This document shows positions 37,085 to 48,965 of a stretch of 64,000 nt of DNA, piece by piece (the stretch's first letter is position 1; the number at the start of each line of letters is the position of its first letter). This DNA comes from Urechis unicinctus. Taxonomy: Eukaryota; Annelida; Polychaeta; Xenopneusta; Urechidae. Location: the NCBI GenBank assembly GCA_034190875.2, contig CM067356.1:30192204-30256203 (forward strand). Direction: 5' to 3'. Under the pieces are notes generated by a model. The model was not told the DNA's origin, ran no database searches, and saw only the letters and a list, made by a program, of their open reading frames with translations. Both the position numbers and the translations under genes were made by a program.

Positions 37085-37630
37085 TTGCTTTTCGCTCCCG
37101 CTGATGTCAAATTCTTATGGAGGCAGGGCAGTGTGACGATACGGAACATCCGCCTCGCGACCAACTGATGCATAATGGCGTCAAAATGGCTTCGTATTTT
37201 CTTCCGAGTGGGACCTTATTAGGTGTGACCTAGGAGCCCGCTGAGGCGGTGGGACAGTCTCTTAAAATGCTTGTCCCTACGCCATATATAGCTTTGGGGT
37301 TAAGATGGGATCTTGGTCCCCTGGTCTAGCCCCGCATGTCTGTATTGGGATGAAGAGGGGAAGTAAGTCATCATTTGGTGCGGGGGCCTTCCAGGACTCT
37401 TGGTCCAGTCCCATCTGTCCGTATTGGGAGAGGCTGAGGATCACCAGTGTGGGGGAGGGGGTTCTTCAGGACCCCCTGGTCTAGCACCGCCAATCCTTAT
37501 ACTATTCCATTGTGTAAACTTTTCGAGCTAATAGCATAAGACATTGTCAGCGTAAATAACTATGATCTTGATATTTGAAAAGGTCGTTATGGTAACAATT
37601 TACATCATTGATGTAGTTCTTGTCACGAAG

Positions 37631-37650
37631 CTCATCATCATCATCATCAT
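37631..37650. repeat. Short (CAT)n microsatellite, copy A
   Basis: About six ATC/CAT repeats. The allelic position in copy B (49764-49817) has about 18. Confidence 0.85.
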
Positions 37651-37920
37651 GTTTGACAACTATACCTATCACAATCATTCTCATGAATATCATCACAAAT
37701 GTCATTACCAATCACTATCACTCTCTGGCGGTCGCTTGTCGCTATTTCCACGCCGAGCAGCATTTCCCCTGGAAGCGGCATGGTTTATCTATATCATTCA
37801 GATAAAAAGATGCAAGTTAAAGCATATTGCATGGATCGTAGTCAGCCATCATCGCCACCTTTGATATTTGGTTTTAAGTTTTGTTGATGAAAGTTTTAAT
37901 CAACACGTCAGCATCACGTC

Positions 37921-38838
37921 TTTATTTGAACTTATCCGCATCAACATCCTGCCCACGATTAGTGAGAGAGCTAGAAAACCATTCATATGTTTCCCCTATT
38001 ACCAAGTGAATACATTTCATCCTTTCGATTCGTTGATTGGTGTTGTATGGAATACATCATTTAATTTTAATTAAACAATATCAGATCAATCATTGCATTA
38101 AGTTTCCATTTATTACAGCTATATGTGATCAGTGGAGCAAATGGTATCATAGATGTTCAATGTTGATAGACTAATTGTGAAGGGGTAAGACACTTGTGAT
38201 TGTATCAAATATCAATCAAGACACATATATAGATTGTAACATGTTCATGATATGGTTTTGTTTTGATTCTTCAAATTCCATGAAATCCCTCTCCGTCTGA
38301 CACACGATGAGACAAATGCACCCAACGTGGGTGGATGATGAATAATACATGTCTTTGTAGATGAACTAGCAACACAGTATTTACAGTACATATGACTACA
38401 GCTTGCTGGTTGGTAGAGGGTGACCGACCGCATTTCTATATACCCCTACACGGACATAGTCAAATAGAGGTAAATTAAAATTCTTTTTATGGTGCATAAA
38501 CAATAAAACACCATAGAAATATGATAAACAATGCCTATATGAACTAGACTATTGCTGACTCATACGATTTCCGACGAAACAGTCAGTGACCTGAAAATAC
38601 CATTACCAGTGGATCTTTTGGCCGGAAGCCATGAGCTTTTGTTTCCTTTTTCAACTTCGACGAAACAACATGGCGCGCTGTTTGCGAAGTCGGGTATCTT
38701 AGTATATCTATATATTCGATTTAGCTCCCGTATCTTAGATGTAGATATATTAAGTTCAATATAACTTGACCCGGAATCAAATTTGGACTGAACTTTGTTG
38801 CCAGGAGTTGTGCTTGATATTTTTAATAATGAATTTCC
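37921..38838. other. Spacer between duplication copies
   Basis: About 0.9 kb with no counterpart elsewhere in the window. Short frames on both strands (for example 38560-38841 minus) have no recognisable motif. Confidence 0.5.
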
Positions 38839-39334
38839 CATGGAGTGGAGCGGCTTTGAGGCGTTCAGATTGTGGGGCAGGTTTTGAATTTGTACGAGGC
38901 TGTTGTGTTGTTCAACCCTTTCTCTGCATTAACCTCCATCAGTTACTTCTGTTTAGTCCCAAATTTAAATCGAACAATAATTCCCTAAGGAGACGGTTAC
39001 GCAAAACAATACGGTTGATTTTCCATTGAAGAAATCATGATGACCATTTGTTTGAGATTAAGTGATGCTTCTATATTTTGTCCCATGACCTTGTGATTTG
39101 TGACCTCGATATACTCTTTGTAACCTCGTATTTGCAGGACTAGTCATGATCCACTGGCAAGTTACCTCTAGACCTCACAGTCTAGATCCACGCCATCCAT
39201 CAACATAAGGTTTTTGGGCTCATCATTGTAAATCAATGTAAGATAATGCCCTGCATCACAATCGATTGGTGAAGGAACATTGATGGCTAACACAATAGTA
39301 TAAGACAGTTGTTTTGCATTTTGCTGGCAGAATA

Positions 39335-39340
39335 TTTATT
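39335..39340 (-). terminator. Polyadenylation signal AATAAA of VWA gene B
   Basis: Minus-strand AATAAA at the position equivalent to 17372-17377. Confidence 0.6.
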
Positions 39341-39480
39341 TCAAAGGGAAAGAAAAACATATTCAACTAGTAAGGATATTGCATACAAACATTGAAAGTG
39401 AAAAGAAAAGCAGTAATATTTCGCAATCATGTCCGAACATTCGTAGTCCTGTATCGGTGCGCGCAATTTTCTTGGCGCTT

Positions 39481-41610
39481 TTAGATTGTAGCTTCTGGAA
39501 TTCCCGCGCCAACTACAATCAAACCAATATATATTTGTATATATATATAAATATATAGGACAATCGTGCACTTGCTTCATGAATATGTCACGATACAATC
39601 GACGACCAATATTGAACTCGTATAAGCAGCTTTAATACGACTTACTCGCACACATCCTCGTGAGGATGTCCGCATGGATACCCTCCAGCTCACTGTAGCT
39701 GCTTACTTGGTATACATTATCAGGTGAAGATGCCATCGATTCTAGGTCGCTGTATTCAACATTGTTACCCACTCCTATCACAACTAGATGAATGCCCTGT
39801 TCTTTGGCAGCGTCGACCAGGTCTTTGACAGCGTCGTCCAGCGGGTCTTCTACCACAATGATGGCCACCTTGGTAGCTTCTTGGCGGGCGCCGCTTGCAG
39901 CACTGAATGTTTCCTCAATGATGGTTTGCAGATGGATAGCGGTTGAAGATTGGGTGATTCTTCTCCTCGTATACATGGCCGAACTGAAAGCATGCTTAGG
40001 CTACTTTACTCAGTGTAATTATGGAGTGGCTTGCAAGAAAAAGGAACAGGTAAGTGGAAGAGGTCAGGTAAGTATGGGTCATCTGCTAGATTCTCACCTG
40101 AAACCCGATGAACTATCATACTCCGTCAAACCGATTCCACGACCTTCGACACAGTACCTAGGCGTCAGGGCTACATGAGACTGAGAGGGGCCCAGTTCAA
40201 AATCTTCTACCATACCTTCCACAAATTCCAACGAGTATTCTGTGTCAACGACACCCATCGAATCAGGAAGTGCGAAGGCGATGTCAAGTGCCGTATTTCC
40301 TCTGCAACCTGCGTTTTGACATAGAAACCATATCATGGGATGAAACACAAAGCTCTCATCAGCAATCTCGAATGGCATATGTTAATGGTTTCTTTCTGAT
40401 ATATCAAACATTGCCCAACTGTACATACCGCTGACCATATATGGCAAGGTTGTTGTAGATGGCGTGGTGGTAGTAGTGGTAGTAGTGGTAGTGGTGACCA
40501 CTATAACACACTCACAATAAGTATCCATGTCATTTCCAGTCAAAACATGTAACAATGATCTGTATATTATGCTGTACATAATCTGTAAGATGGCGTACCT
40601 TGACACGTTTTCTGAACCAAGCTGATGAGTTGGCTTTCTAATTGATTGTACTCTTTAATAGCTATGATCAAATCCGGACTTGACGCGATACTGGCCAATA
40701 CCGACTCTTTCACACTGCCGACTCCAATAGCTACCACTGTGATTCCATCAGCATGTGCAGCATTAGCAGCAGTAACAGTGCGGTCAATATAATCTGGGTT
40801 GCCGTCTGTGATGACAATAGCCGTCTGCAATGCAAATCTGCCTTGTAACAATCATCAAACAATAACAATAAAAAGGTAAGAACTTGGAAACTCTGTATCA
40901 GTCAAAATATATTGGCAACGTTAACGTTTGAAAGTAGCTTATTGTTACTGCGATCGTTACGAAGGAATACCATGAACACCCTTCATAGCTACTAGATACC
41001 AAAGAACACCGTGAATCGGATATAGATTCATTTATGATAATGCCTGCATTTTCTCAGAAACGGACTCAGTTGTCAAGTGGATTAGAAGAAATGCTTACAT
41101 GCGGCGCCCATGATCGGGCATGACTGGGGGAGAACATGTCGCTTCTCATACTATCAAGAGCTAGGTTGGTATACGTCTGGCCAAACGATTGTGTAATGGC
41201 GCCTACAAGACCTTTCATTTCCTCTTTGTCGTGGCTGCGGTCAAGATGAAATCTAATTTTCTCTTTGGTGGAAAAGGTCATGACCCCGATGTGAGTCATA
41301 TTGAAGGATGTATCAAATCTATTTATGAAGTTTTTGACGAATTCGAGTTGCTTGATGAAGTCAGGAGGGTAAATGGAGCCACTCTCATCAAGTACAAACA
41401 CGACATCGTTGGCAGAAGGACATTCTGAATAACAAGATCACAAACATGTTTTGCAGTATAATCAATCAGCAAACTGTCGAGTAGCTATGAATTTCAGATT
41501 TCAATTTCATGCAAAAATGAACGAGACAAAACAGGGCTCACCGGTGTTCGATCTGGAATGGAAATTGGATCTTGCCTCAGCTAAAAGGACGAAATGGATG
41601 AACATATATG

Positions 41611-41641
<31 letters not shown>

Positions 41642-42452
41642 TATGTATATGTATATATATAAATATATATATTTATACATATATACATATATATATAAAT
41701 ATATATATATATATGTATGTTTACATATATATATCTAAACAAATATATGTATATATATGTAATATATATATTTGTATACACATATATCTATATCGATATA
41801 TATAATATATATTTAGATATATATATATATACATGTATATATTTTCATATGTATACAGAAACGTATATATGAAAACATGTATATATATATTTTATATACA
41901 CACATATATATACACTTATATATACAACTTTATATATATACATATAGAGTAGAACAGTATATCGGTTGCAACTCTTTGGATCAGCGAGGAAGGGCTGTGA
42001 CATAATATTGAAAACGACAAAAAGCATCAGGAAAAGTGGATGTAGAAATTTGGGTTACATGATTGATGAAAGTTTGTAAATCATAGATGTAGGATTCAGG
42101 ATAAATCATTCATGTGATAAAATCAAGCCTAACAAATCTACTCACCTGTTACCACCAGCAGCGCCTGTACACAACAAACATGCATCTCTCAAATCCGACA
42201 GAGTTGCAGAGGACTCATTAGATATTCGTTATTATTATCTAATTACAAACGGTATAAAGATATGACAGTTAATGCTGAGGAGCTGTTGTGTGTGGGTCTA
42301 ACCCTTTTAACAATCTCTCACATATCAGGATATGAAGGCAGCTTGAATAGTGTTTTGTCCACTCAATAATCCTGAATGCTTATTCACATGTCTTTAAGAT
42401 AATAGTGCATGTAAAAGTAACTCACCACAATCGATGCCAAAACGATCTTCAT
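39481..42452 (-). CDS. Secreted protein with two VWA domains, copy B
   Basis: Near-identical duplicate of the gene at 17518-20476 with the same eight coding exons: 42426-42452, 42146-42164 (19-nt microexon), 41099-41424, 40599-40824, 40429-40500, 40098-40308, 39646-39983 and 39481-39512; 1251 nt, 416 residues. VWA1 keeps the full MIDAS (DESGS, Thr in GQTYT, ITDG). Differences from A are conservative or few: V/I, H/R, D/N and ER/DS changes late in exon 3, N/S in exon 4 and M/L in exon 7. VWA2 has the same degenerate FALPDSMGV. Promoter, splice sites and polyadenylation signal are all preserved, so both duplicates look expressible. Function is inferred only as extracellular matrix or adhesion. 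Confidence 0.9.
41601..41950. repeat. TA-rich microsatellite in intron 2 of VWA gene B
   Basis: Counterpart of 19637-19976, with a different internal arrangement of TATA/TATG runs. Confidence 0.9.
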
Positions 42453-42548
42453 TCTTGCACTGCTCTAGCCCCGTCCAGCAATACAACTTCGGAGAACCTG
42501 CTGAAAGTGAGCGGATGAAGTGTGCCATATACACCGCCTGTCGATCTA

Positions 42549-42556
42549 CTTATATA
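42549..42556 (-). promoter_or_regulatory. TATA box of VWA gene B
   Basis: TATATAAG on the minus strand, 97 bp upstream of the ATG. Confidence 0.65.
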
Positions 42557-42710
42557 GTTTTCGTGGATATGTTAAACAATTGTGAGGCAACAGATACTTG
42601 TCATCTGTTTTGTTGCAGTGAGTTTTTTATATTTCACAGTGACACGAGTTGCCCCATTGTTTATTGTTGGGAATACTATTTAAATGTAGCGCATTTATGG
42701 AAAACAATAT

Positions 42711-43201
42711 GAGTTTTAATAAGCCTATTCGGATGTCAACTCACTTGAACTTGAACGCAAACGTATTAAGTGTACAACCTGGACTTGGCAGACACGGACG
42801 ATGTTCTTTATAGGAAAGTTTATTCAGTTCTTTGCGATCGAATATAGATCCGCGATAGCCTCATTGAGAGGTGTACATGGTAGCATCAAGGTGAATTGTC
42901 TTTTAATGACCCAGCGTTAAAAGGCTACTTACAACTTGAGTGTCAGTACAGATTACTTGTGCGCTGTTGGCTTTATACGAGTCTATAGGATACATAAAAT
43001 GATAGCGACTTGGGAAAGTTCGGTACTGTGGAAAGGATCCGTTACAGTCAGGATTTAATCCACAAACAATAGATTTACTGTACATCAGGACTCAATTTGA
43101 GTACAGGGGACTACAAATGTATGCTTGATGCTTGGATATGTTTGCTCTGAGAACTATAACTAGTCGTTTGTGACAATTGCGCGAAGCATATTTCCTGTTA
43201 G
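42711..43201. mobile_element. 491-bp insertion specific to copy B
   Basis: Copy A reads ACAATATTCAATTATAG without interruption at 20732. Copy B has 491 bp between ACAATAT and TATTCAATTATGG, leaving a TAT on both sides. No terminal inverted repeats, poly-A tail or coding capacity is evident. It may be a small non-autonomous element or a solo repeat; alternatively A has a clean deletion. Confidence 0.6.
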
Positions 43202-43404
43202 TATTCAATTATGGTGCGATGTACAAGGGCGTACGGCAAATTTCTCACAGTAATTGGCGTATGCTGGAAATGATACAGCTCGGGTGGATAATTGATAACT
43301 CCCATGCTGTTGTGAATTCCATCAGCGGCATTTGAACAATAGAATTGAGATGTATCATTCAAATGTCGGGTATAATAGAAACCCAAAGTTTTGTATTGCG
43401 TTGA

Positions 43405-44135
43405 TGGGGAGAGGAGGTAGAGGGCGGGGATGGCTGGGGATGATGGAAGATGATAGGAGATTGTGGAAGATGGCGGGTGATGTTGGGAGACTGTGAGAGA
43501 TTGTGGAATATTGTTAGGGATATAAGGAAATGCTTGAAGATCGTGGGAGATAGCAACATGTGAAGGCAGATGTTGGATACGGTGGAAGATTGTGGGAGAT
43601 CGTGGGTAATAGTGAGAGATCGTGGGAGATAGGGGGTTGCTGATTGTTGGTAAGAGATGATGGGAGGTGGTTGGAAAAGGATGGTGGAAAAAAGTTAGCA
43701 GGAGGTGGTGGAAGGTGGAAGGATTCGGTGGGAGATGTAGGGAGATGATTGGAAAGGGTGGGAGACTGTGGATGATAGTGGGAGATGGTGGGAGACTGTG
43801 GATGATAGTGGGAGATGGTGGGAGACTGTGGATGATAGTGGGAGATGGTGGGAGACTGTAGATGATGGTGGGAGATAGTGGGAGACTGTAGATGATAGTG
43901 GGAGATGGTGGAAGACTGTAGATGATAGTGGGAGATGGTGGGAGACTGTAGATGATAGTGGGAGATGGTGGAAGACTGTAGATGATAGTGGGAGATGGTG
44001 GGAGACTGTAGATGATAGTGGGAGATGGTGGGAGACTGTAGATGATAGTGGGAGATGGTGGGAGACTGTAGATGATAGTGGGAGATGGTGGGAGATCGTG
44101 GAAAAATCTTGAGAGATTGAGAGGCATGCTGCAAG
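43405..44135. repeat. 30-bp minisatellite (VNTR), copy B
   Basis: The core at about 43756-44097 contains eleven 30-bp units versus seven in copy A. Flanking diverged units are as in copy A. The minus-strand frame of 320 codons (43198-44160) is a by-product of the 30-bp period. Confidence 0.9.
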
Positions 44136-44164
44136 TATGTGGGAGATGGAGACTAAGCACTCAC

Positions 44165-44750
44165 ACTAGTTGATAACCCCATACGCATACAGCAGCGAAC
44201 TGCAATAATCAAGCCGAGATGATATAAATGCGTGGACTGTTGTGGATTGGTTCAGGTACTTTCTTATGCTGCCTTATCTTCCTATCTGGCATTTGTACCG
44301 AGATGTGAAAAACAGAATCTCAGTTTATCTTCATTCAGCTTTAGAAAATTGATTGCCTTCCATGATCTTATCTGTCGGATGTATTCTTCTAATTTGGGAG
44401 GAGTAAATGTAAATGTTGGGTATAATCGGATTATTGGTGGTATTGCAAACCATGTTTATTTAAAGGGTTGCCAAGTGAATAAATATAGGCAGTATATGAT
44501 AATGGCCCTAGGACTGAGCCTTGTGGCACACCACCTGTTAGTTGGTGTGTTTTAGAAAACCTGCCTTCAACATGGACTCATTGTAAGCGGATTGAGAGGC
44601 ATTTTCCATTTAAGGTGAAACTGTCAGACAGGCGCCATAGCAGGAATTCATGATCTACGGTATAAAGGTCAAGAAGCACGGTAACAACAGCGCGGTGCTG
44701 GTCAATTAATCTGTCGTGCCACGGACCACACACGGGCGGCTGAAGACAGT
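44165..44750 (-). mobile_element. CR1/L2-like LINE reverse-transcriptase fragment, copy B
   Basis: Same fragment as 21575-22285 (VTVLLDLYTVDHEFLL, GVPQGSVLGPLSY). It lacks about 126 bp that copy A has at about 21698-21823. Those 126 bp join smoothly to the reverse-transcriptase frame in A, so the deletion is in B. Confidence 0.8.
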
Positions 44751-44838
44751 CGTCAAAGACGGCCTTGGTTCTCCTCTATGCACATTATACGCATTGCTAT
44801 GGTAATTTCGTCAGAGTTGCCGGCCACGTCACTGAATA

Positions 44839-45117
44839 TCAGGAACATCTCTTTCCTAGCGCCACGACTGTGGGCCATGCATATACTGCCATCCAACCAG
44901 CAACCTTTGCAGCTGAGTTCAGCAACCACGATACAATGTAGCCAATAATCCATGGGAGGGAAGCCGCTCCCTTACTTGCAAGGCGTGACAGAGTATTTGC
45001 CAAGGAGTAAAGGTGCTTTTTTATCGACTCCTTTACAGCATGATAGGCAGCTGGTGTTGGTGCCTGGGTCGATGTCTTCCCCCTTATGTCTTTGCTATAC
45101 AGTCTTGAGCTATCCAT
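44839..45117 (-). CDS. Element-associated small membrane protein ORF
   Basis: A 92-codon frame from ATG to stop, directly downstream of the polymerase relic on the same strand. It has a basic, Ser/Lys-rich start, an amphipathic middle (KKHLYSLANTLSRLASKGAA) and a hydrophobic end (SLPWIIGYIVSWLLNSAAKV) that could span a membrane. In copy A the equivalent frame has a stop in its last third and no ATG at this place. I do not recognise the family; the position suggests a gene of the Polinton-like element rather than a host gene. Confidence 0.4.
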   Translation of the reverse strand: MDSSRLYSKDIRGKTSTQAPTPAAYHAVKESIKKHLYSLANTLSRLASKGAASLPWIIGYIVSWLLNSAAKVAGWMAVYAWPTVVALGKRCS

Positions 45118-46270
45118 CTGTTAGTGTAGAGTGGATAGCGAGACCATATATATGATGGCCCTGAGATCACAGCACATTCACACCAAAATGCATGTTCTTC
45201 TGCTGTGGGAGTAGCCCCTTGCACTGCTCATGGCGGATTTGCTTCTTCTCATTAACCTTTCTTAAGCCCTTACACCTTCTTGACATTTATTCCGTCTGCC
45301 TCAAGGAAGGAATACATCTTTGGCCGAAGGTCTACATGCTATGTGAGGAGTCGTCCAGCTCACTCTTTCTTATTTTCCTGAGAACCTTCTTGTTCTTGGT
45401 GCTGTGAGGCAGTCTGATGTGTCATAGCAGTCCTGGTCCTCGGCTGGGTCCTTATACTCATCCTCGATCCGGATCAGCAGGAGCAGCAGAGGGACGCCCA
45501 ATCCCTGTTCTTCATCTGCAGCTTGTTCTTAAAGAAGTCATACATCAGATGCTTTCTTAGGTTCTCCATTAGCTTCCAAGGACGGATTTATTTATTTTCA
45601 TGTGCGGGGTTTTTCCGTTGGTTGACCCCAAAGCTCTGTGTTAAGTCTGATGTAGGGCTCCATCCATGACCCGATTAATCTTCTTCAGGTACATGCCAAA
45701 GGACAGATGCAGCTGCAGGTTACGGTAATGGAGCCCGTAGCGTTTTTTGTCATGAAACTCCTTCAGGACAGCCATGCGTTCCGTCGCCCATGGCCAGGTT
45801 TTGTTCTTCTCGTGCGGCCCCTTGGGATACTAAAGGTCCACTTCTGCAGTGAAGCCCTCTTGGCAGTCAGCCGAACAGTGAGCAATATGTGTTTCATAGA
45901 AACGCTAGTCCCCATCCACCCACCTGAAGTCATCTCTTGGTAGCGGCTCGTTGCCCAGCCATGCAGGTTCTTGGCACCTCGGTAGTAGGCTTGGAAGGGT
46001 TGTAGCCCTTAACTAGCCCTCACGTGGTGCTGGGAGACCATGGATATTTAGTCTCACATTCCCTGCTCGACGAAGAGGAGCTGGTCATAGTCAGGCAGCA
46101 GCTCAAGCTCCACCCCTGTATTCAGTAGCAAGGCATCCCACAAGACGCCGGAGATGGTGTAGTAGTGTGCAGGATCCAGGACGTGCGGCTGCACGCATGT
46201 TTTTTTCAAAAAGGTCTCAAACATGTCTGCCACTAGGATGACATCAGTGTGGTCATTCACGATTGTTGTC
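45118..46270 (-). pseudogene. Polinton-type DNA polymerase B relic, copy B
   Basis: Minus strand, in order: LVADMFETFLKKTCVQPHVL and DPAHYYTISGVLWDAL (46054-46260), ELELLPDYDQLLFVEQGM, then frame changes to RYGLHYRNLQLHLSFGMYLK (about 45710), LMYDFFKNKL, EDEYKDPAEDQDCYDTSDC (about 45450), DLRPKMYSFLEADGINVKKV (about 45320) and the tail MHFGVNVL...IYGL (about 45150). About 80 residues between the ENLRKH block and LMYDFF are deleted. The catalytic DTDS that should precede EDEYKD is replaced by a Leu run. It is dead, and distinct in sequence from the relic at 7673-9415. Confidence 0.85.
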
Positions 46271-46289
46271 CTCTACAGACACGTGCTTG

Positions 46290-48217
46290 TCTATCAGCCT
46301 TCTGTACGAGCGTCACGTTGTTAAACCTAAATCACACAGACTTACTTAAAGGCGAATTAAATTTCTGAATGCCAATACTGACTGCCCAATTACATGGGCA
46401 ATATCCATAGAAAACGTTTCGTGAAAATTTAACAGATCAGTGAGATATCAGGTCATTTGAATGACAACTGGTGTGAATAGAGTGCGACGCACTATATACT
46501 TGATACAGGATTGTATGGATCGACCATTAGGTGGTGGGGGATTATAACAAAAATGACTGCTTTAATTCAATCACCAATATGGCAACCGTCGCACAGCATA
46601 CAGCTGCTTGGACTTAAATATGTTTTGCATTTAAAGCGACAGTGAATGTCTATTCTTCATGAATTTCTCTCAGCAACATTACATATCTAATGCCTTTCTG
46701 TAATGCATCACATCACGCGACCTAGTCTCTTCCTCGCAATACGCAATACTATCAGGGTGGTTATTGGTTACTATGACTTAAGATGGAGCTTTGCCTATAA
46801 GATGGATAGAGAGAAGTGTCGAGCTGCTGTATTTTAAAAACTGATTTTTAAAGGTTAAATTGATTCCCTCAACAACTCAGGCACGCTTTCCCAATTCTCA
46901 TGGAATATGCAGTAGCCTGGTTATAGAAAGGGGCATGCATGAGGAGAGGTGGTGGGGGGCGCTGGCAGGTGCCACGTAGGTCATTCGTGGGCATAACTGA
47001 GAGGGGCACGTTATGATGATGGACAAGGTTGTGGCATAGTGTACTTTTGACACTCATCAAAGTGTAAGGGAAACATCGTTTTGTTTGTTACCAAAGGCTC
47101 TTATTTGATGGAAAAATTTAAGCTCTCAGAAGGCTAATGTTGGGTATTTTTTCTTATTGTTCACGTTATTCACAGCGGTATTGAGCTGGAGGATGGCCCT
47201 GGTCATGATCAAAGATTATTTATTGTGTATGACAGCTGTTTGAGAAACCTGCTGATCTTATGCTTTCTGTGCTTGGGCTGCTGCAAAGTCATTATTAAGC
47301 AGCCATGTGGGAGTTTTGCTTGTCTTAAACAAATCTTTGTGAATGGACACCAGAAGATATGGGATAGCTAACCCTTTTACATGAGCTATATCTGTAGGGA
47401 ATTCGCTGATGTCCTAAGGGATTTTTTCTAGTGGCATTAGTACTCTTAAAATACTTATCCGGATTGTTCCTAGTAGTTATTCACTTCAATGAAAACTCGA
47501 ACCGAGCTCAGGCCGTCATTCATGTGGGTCGGTCCGAATGGGGAGTGTCCTACCCCAAGGCCAGACAGGGAGACCCAGTTTTCACGCCTGTCAAAGTACC
47601 AATTTCATTTTGCGGGTATATGCATTAATCTAAAATAAAACACAAAGGTAATTTTGACATTTATTACTGAGACCTAAATGCACAAATATTGCTATCCAAT
47701 GCAATTCAATATGGGCATACAATACAACTTATTCATAATATGACCATCATAAAATATGAATAGTATCTATTTGCTTCAGACTATGTAAATAAGTTCATTG
47801 CTGAGGTATTTGAGCTCGGGAAAAATATCAAAGCTACAGTCCTGCTGAGGTCCTTGCAAAGGAAAGAAATGTCCCAACACCTGTTGCCTCCTATCACGAT
47901 AAACCTAAAAAGGATCTTCTTGTAGGACTTTACAGGTGTCGATTCAACCTGACCAAGAAAGCTTCTTTAGCCTCATTCTAGATATCCTGTATATTTGCTG
48001 CCCGAGTCAGGGAATGATTCTCGTATAGTCTTCACCACACAGGCTGACAGCACTTTCTGCTTTCTTTTGCCCAGTCTATGCCATACCCAGAATATAAACC
48101 GGCAGTAGGCTAGATATCTGAATAATTTGAAGCAAAACATCAATTAGTTGCTTACAGTTTTGCAATAAGTTGTATTTTTGGACAATTATCATTTGTTAAT
48201 CAATCTCTCACCATTCG
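46290..48217. repeat. Single diverged copy of the 1.94-kb unit (copy B)
   Basis: Bounded by TCTATCAGCC on the left and CTCACCATTC on the right. These two ends are joined directly at every tandem junction in copy A, so the array arose by head-to-tail duplication of exactly this interval. It differs from the array units by several percent substitutions and small indels (for example a shortened G-rich tract near 46945). Confidence 0.92.
47180..47981 (+). pseudogene. THAP-associated gene 3' exons, copy B
   Basis: Equivalent to 24030-24853. It still has Tyr before HDKPKK (TAT, where all array units have TAG). It has lost one base in the ELG-KY stretch near 47822 and carries a damaged acceptor (TTATTG for TTATAG). 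The W-x-S-stop-PF nonsense codon is shared with the array, so that mutation predates the duplication. Confidence 0.72.
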
Positions 48218-48486
48218 TGTTACTGAAGTTATTATGCATTCATGGCAGTGTTATATATATTGCAGTGTAATAATGTGAGCACTGAAAATTGTACACAGCG
48301 TGATTGATGCTTCCTCGGCGATTAATGATATCATTGTTCAACCTCAAACTCTCCTTTTTCGTAGCAATAGAAGATAACTAACCCATGCATGGCTATTACT
48401 CCGTTATAGCCATCACCCTCTCAAAACTTCTACAGCACACGCACTCTCTTGCTGTGTTAATAGGGATGCAGTGTTGACAGCTACCC
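47973..48486 (-). pseudogene. P2X7-C gene, exon 2 remnant and terminal exon, copy B
   Basis: The terminal exon (47973-48117) encodes YLAYCRFIFWVWHRLGKRKQ and ends KYTGYLE-TGA. Upstream, after a GACTTAG acceptor at 48486, comes GSCQHCIPINTARECVCC then RSFERVMAITE, the Cys-rich zinc signature, followed by two stops. The leading G matches the phase of exon 1/2 at the 12.5-kb locus. Copy A has lost this exon. Confidence 0.72.
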
Positions 48487-48779
48487 CTAAGTCAGGGGAA
48501 TTCGTAAAGATTAGACTGTTATTGTAATTTTATTTATACATTACAATGAAAGGAATGTACAAGTGAAATGCCTGATATACAGCCTGCAAAAAGCTGTCCA
48601 TAATGTTGAATATGCTAGGGGTACAATGACAAAGCCACATTTACAAGACAAGTAATCAGTGGTAAGGTCAGCCAAAAGACCATCATCAACTTACAGAATG
48701 TATAAATTTGTTAGAATCTTTTTTTACCAGTTAACAAACTAAAATAAATCTTGGGAAGGGTATTTTAAACTCACCATTC

Positions 48780-48965
48780 GTCTTGGTCTTTTGTGGATTC
48801 TGCATAGCTCCCGGTTTCATTATACGGGTTTAACTTTCTCTAGCTCGTATTAGCTAAAATAAATAGCCATGGATATAAGTTGACCCAATGTTATGAAATG
48901 GGGCTTCGTAATCTTCATCAGTGACTTGGTGTAATATGATGCTATCTGAAAACACACACACAAAA
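48780..48965 (-). pseudogene. Possible 5' exon of the copy B P2X7-C gene
   Basis: Counterpart of 36884-37084: TDEDYEAPFHNIGSTYIHGY followed by LF and a stop where copy A has LFEPI. Confidence 0.4.

Larger units (their letters stand above)
16877..37920. repeat. Segmental duplication, copy A (about 21 kb)
   Basis: Homologous in order and orientation to 38839-50094. It starts at the CCATGGA.TGGAGCGGCTTTG block and ends at GTCAGCATCACGT. The VWA genes are offset by 21,963-21,976 bp and differ at few positions. Copy A differs from copy B by amplification of the 1.94-kb unit to seven, loss of polymerase sequence at the left edge of that array (present in B at about 45617-46290), loss of about 340 bp corresponding to B 48340-48675, fewer VNTR units and absence of the B-specific 491-bp insert. 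Confidence 0.9.

Noticed and set aside
43198..44160. 320-codon Pro/Ser-rich minus-strand ORF and the 238-codon copy A version
   Set aside because: Generated by the 30-bp VNTR; a second minus frame is open over the same bases.
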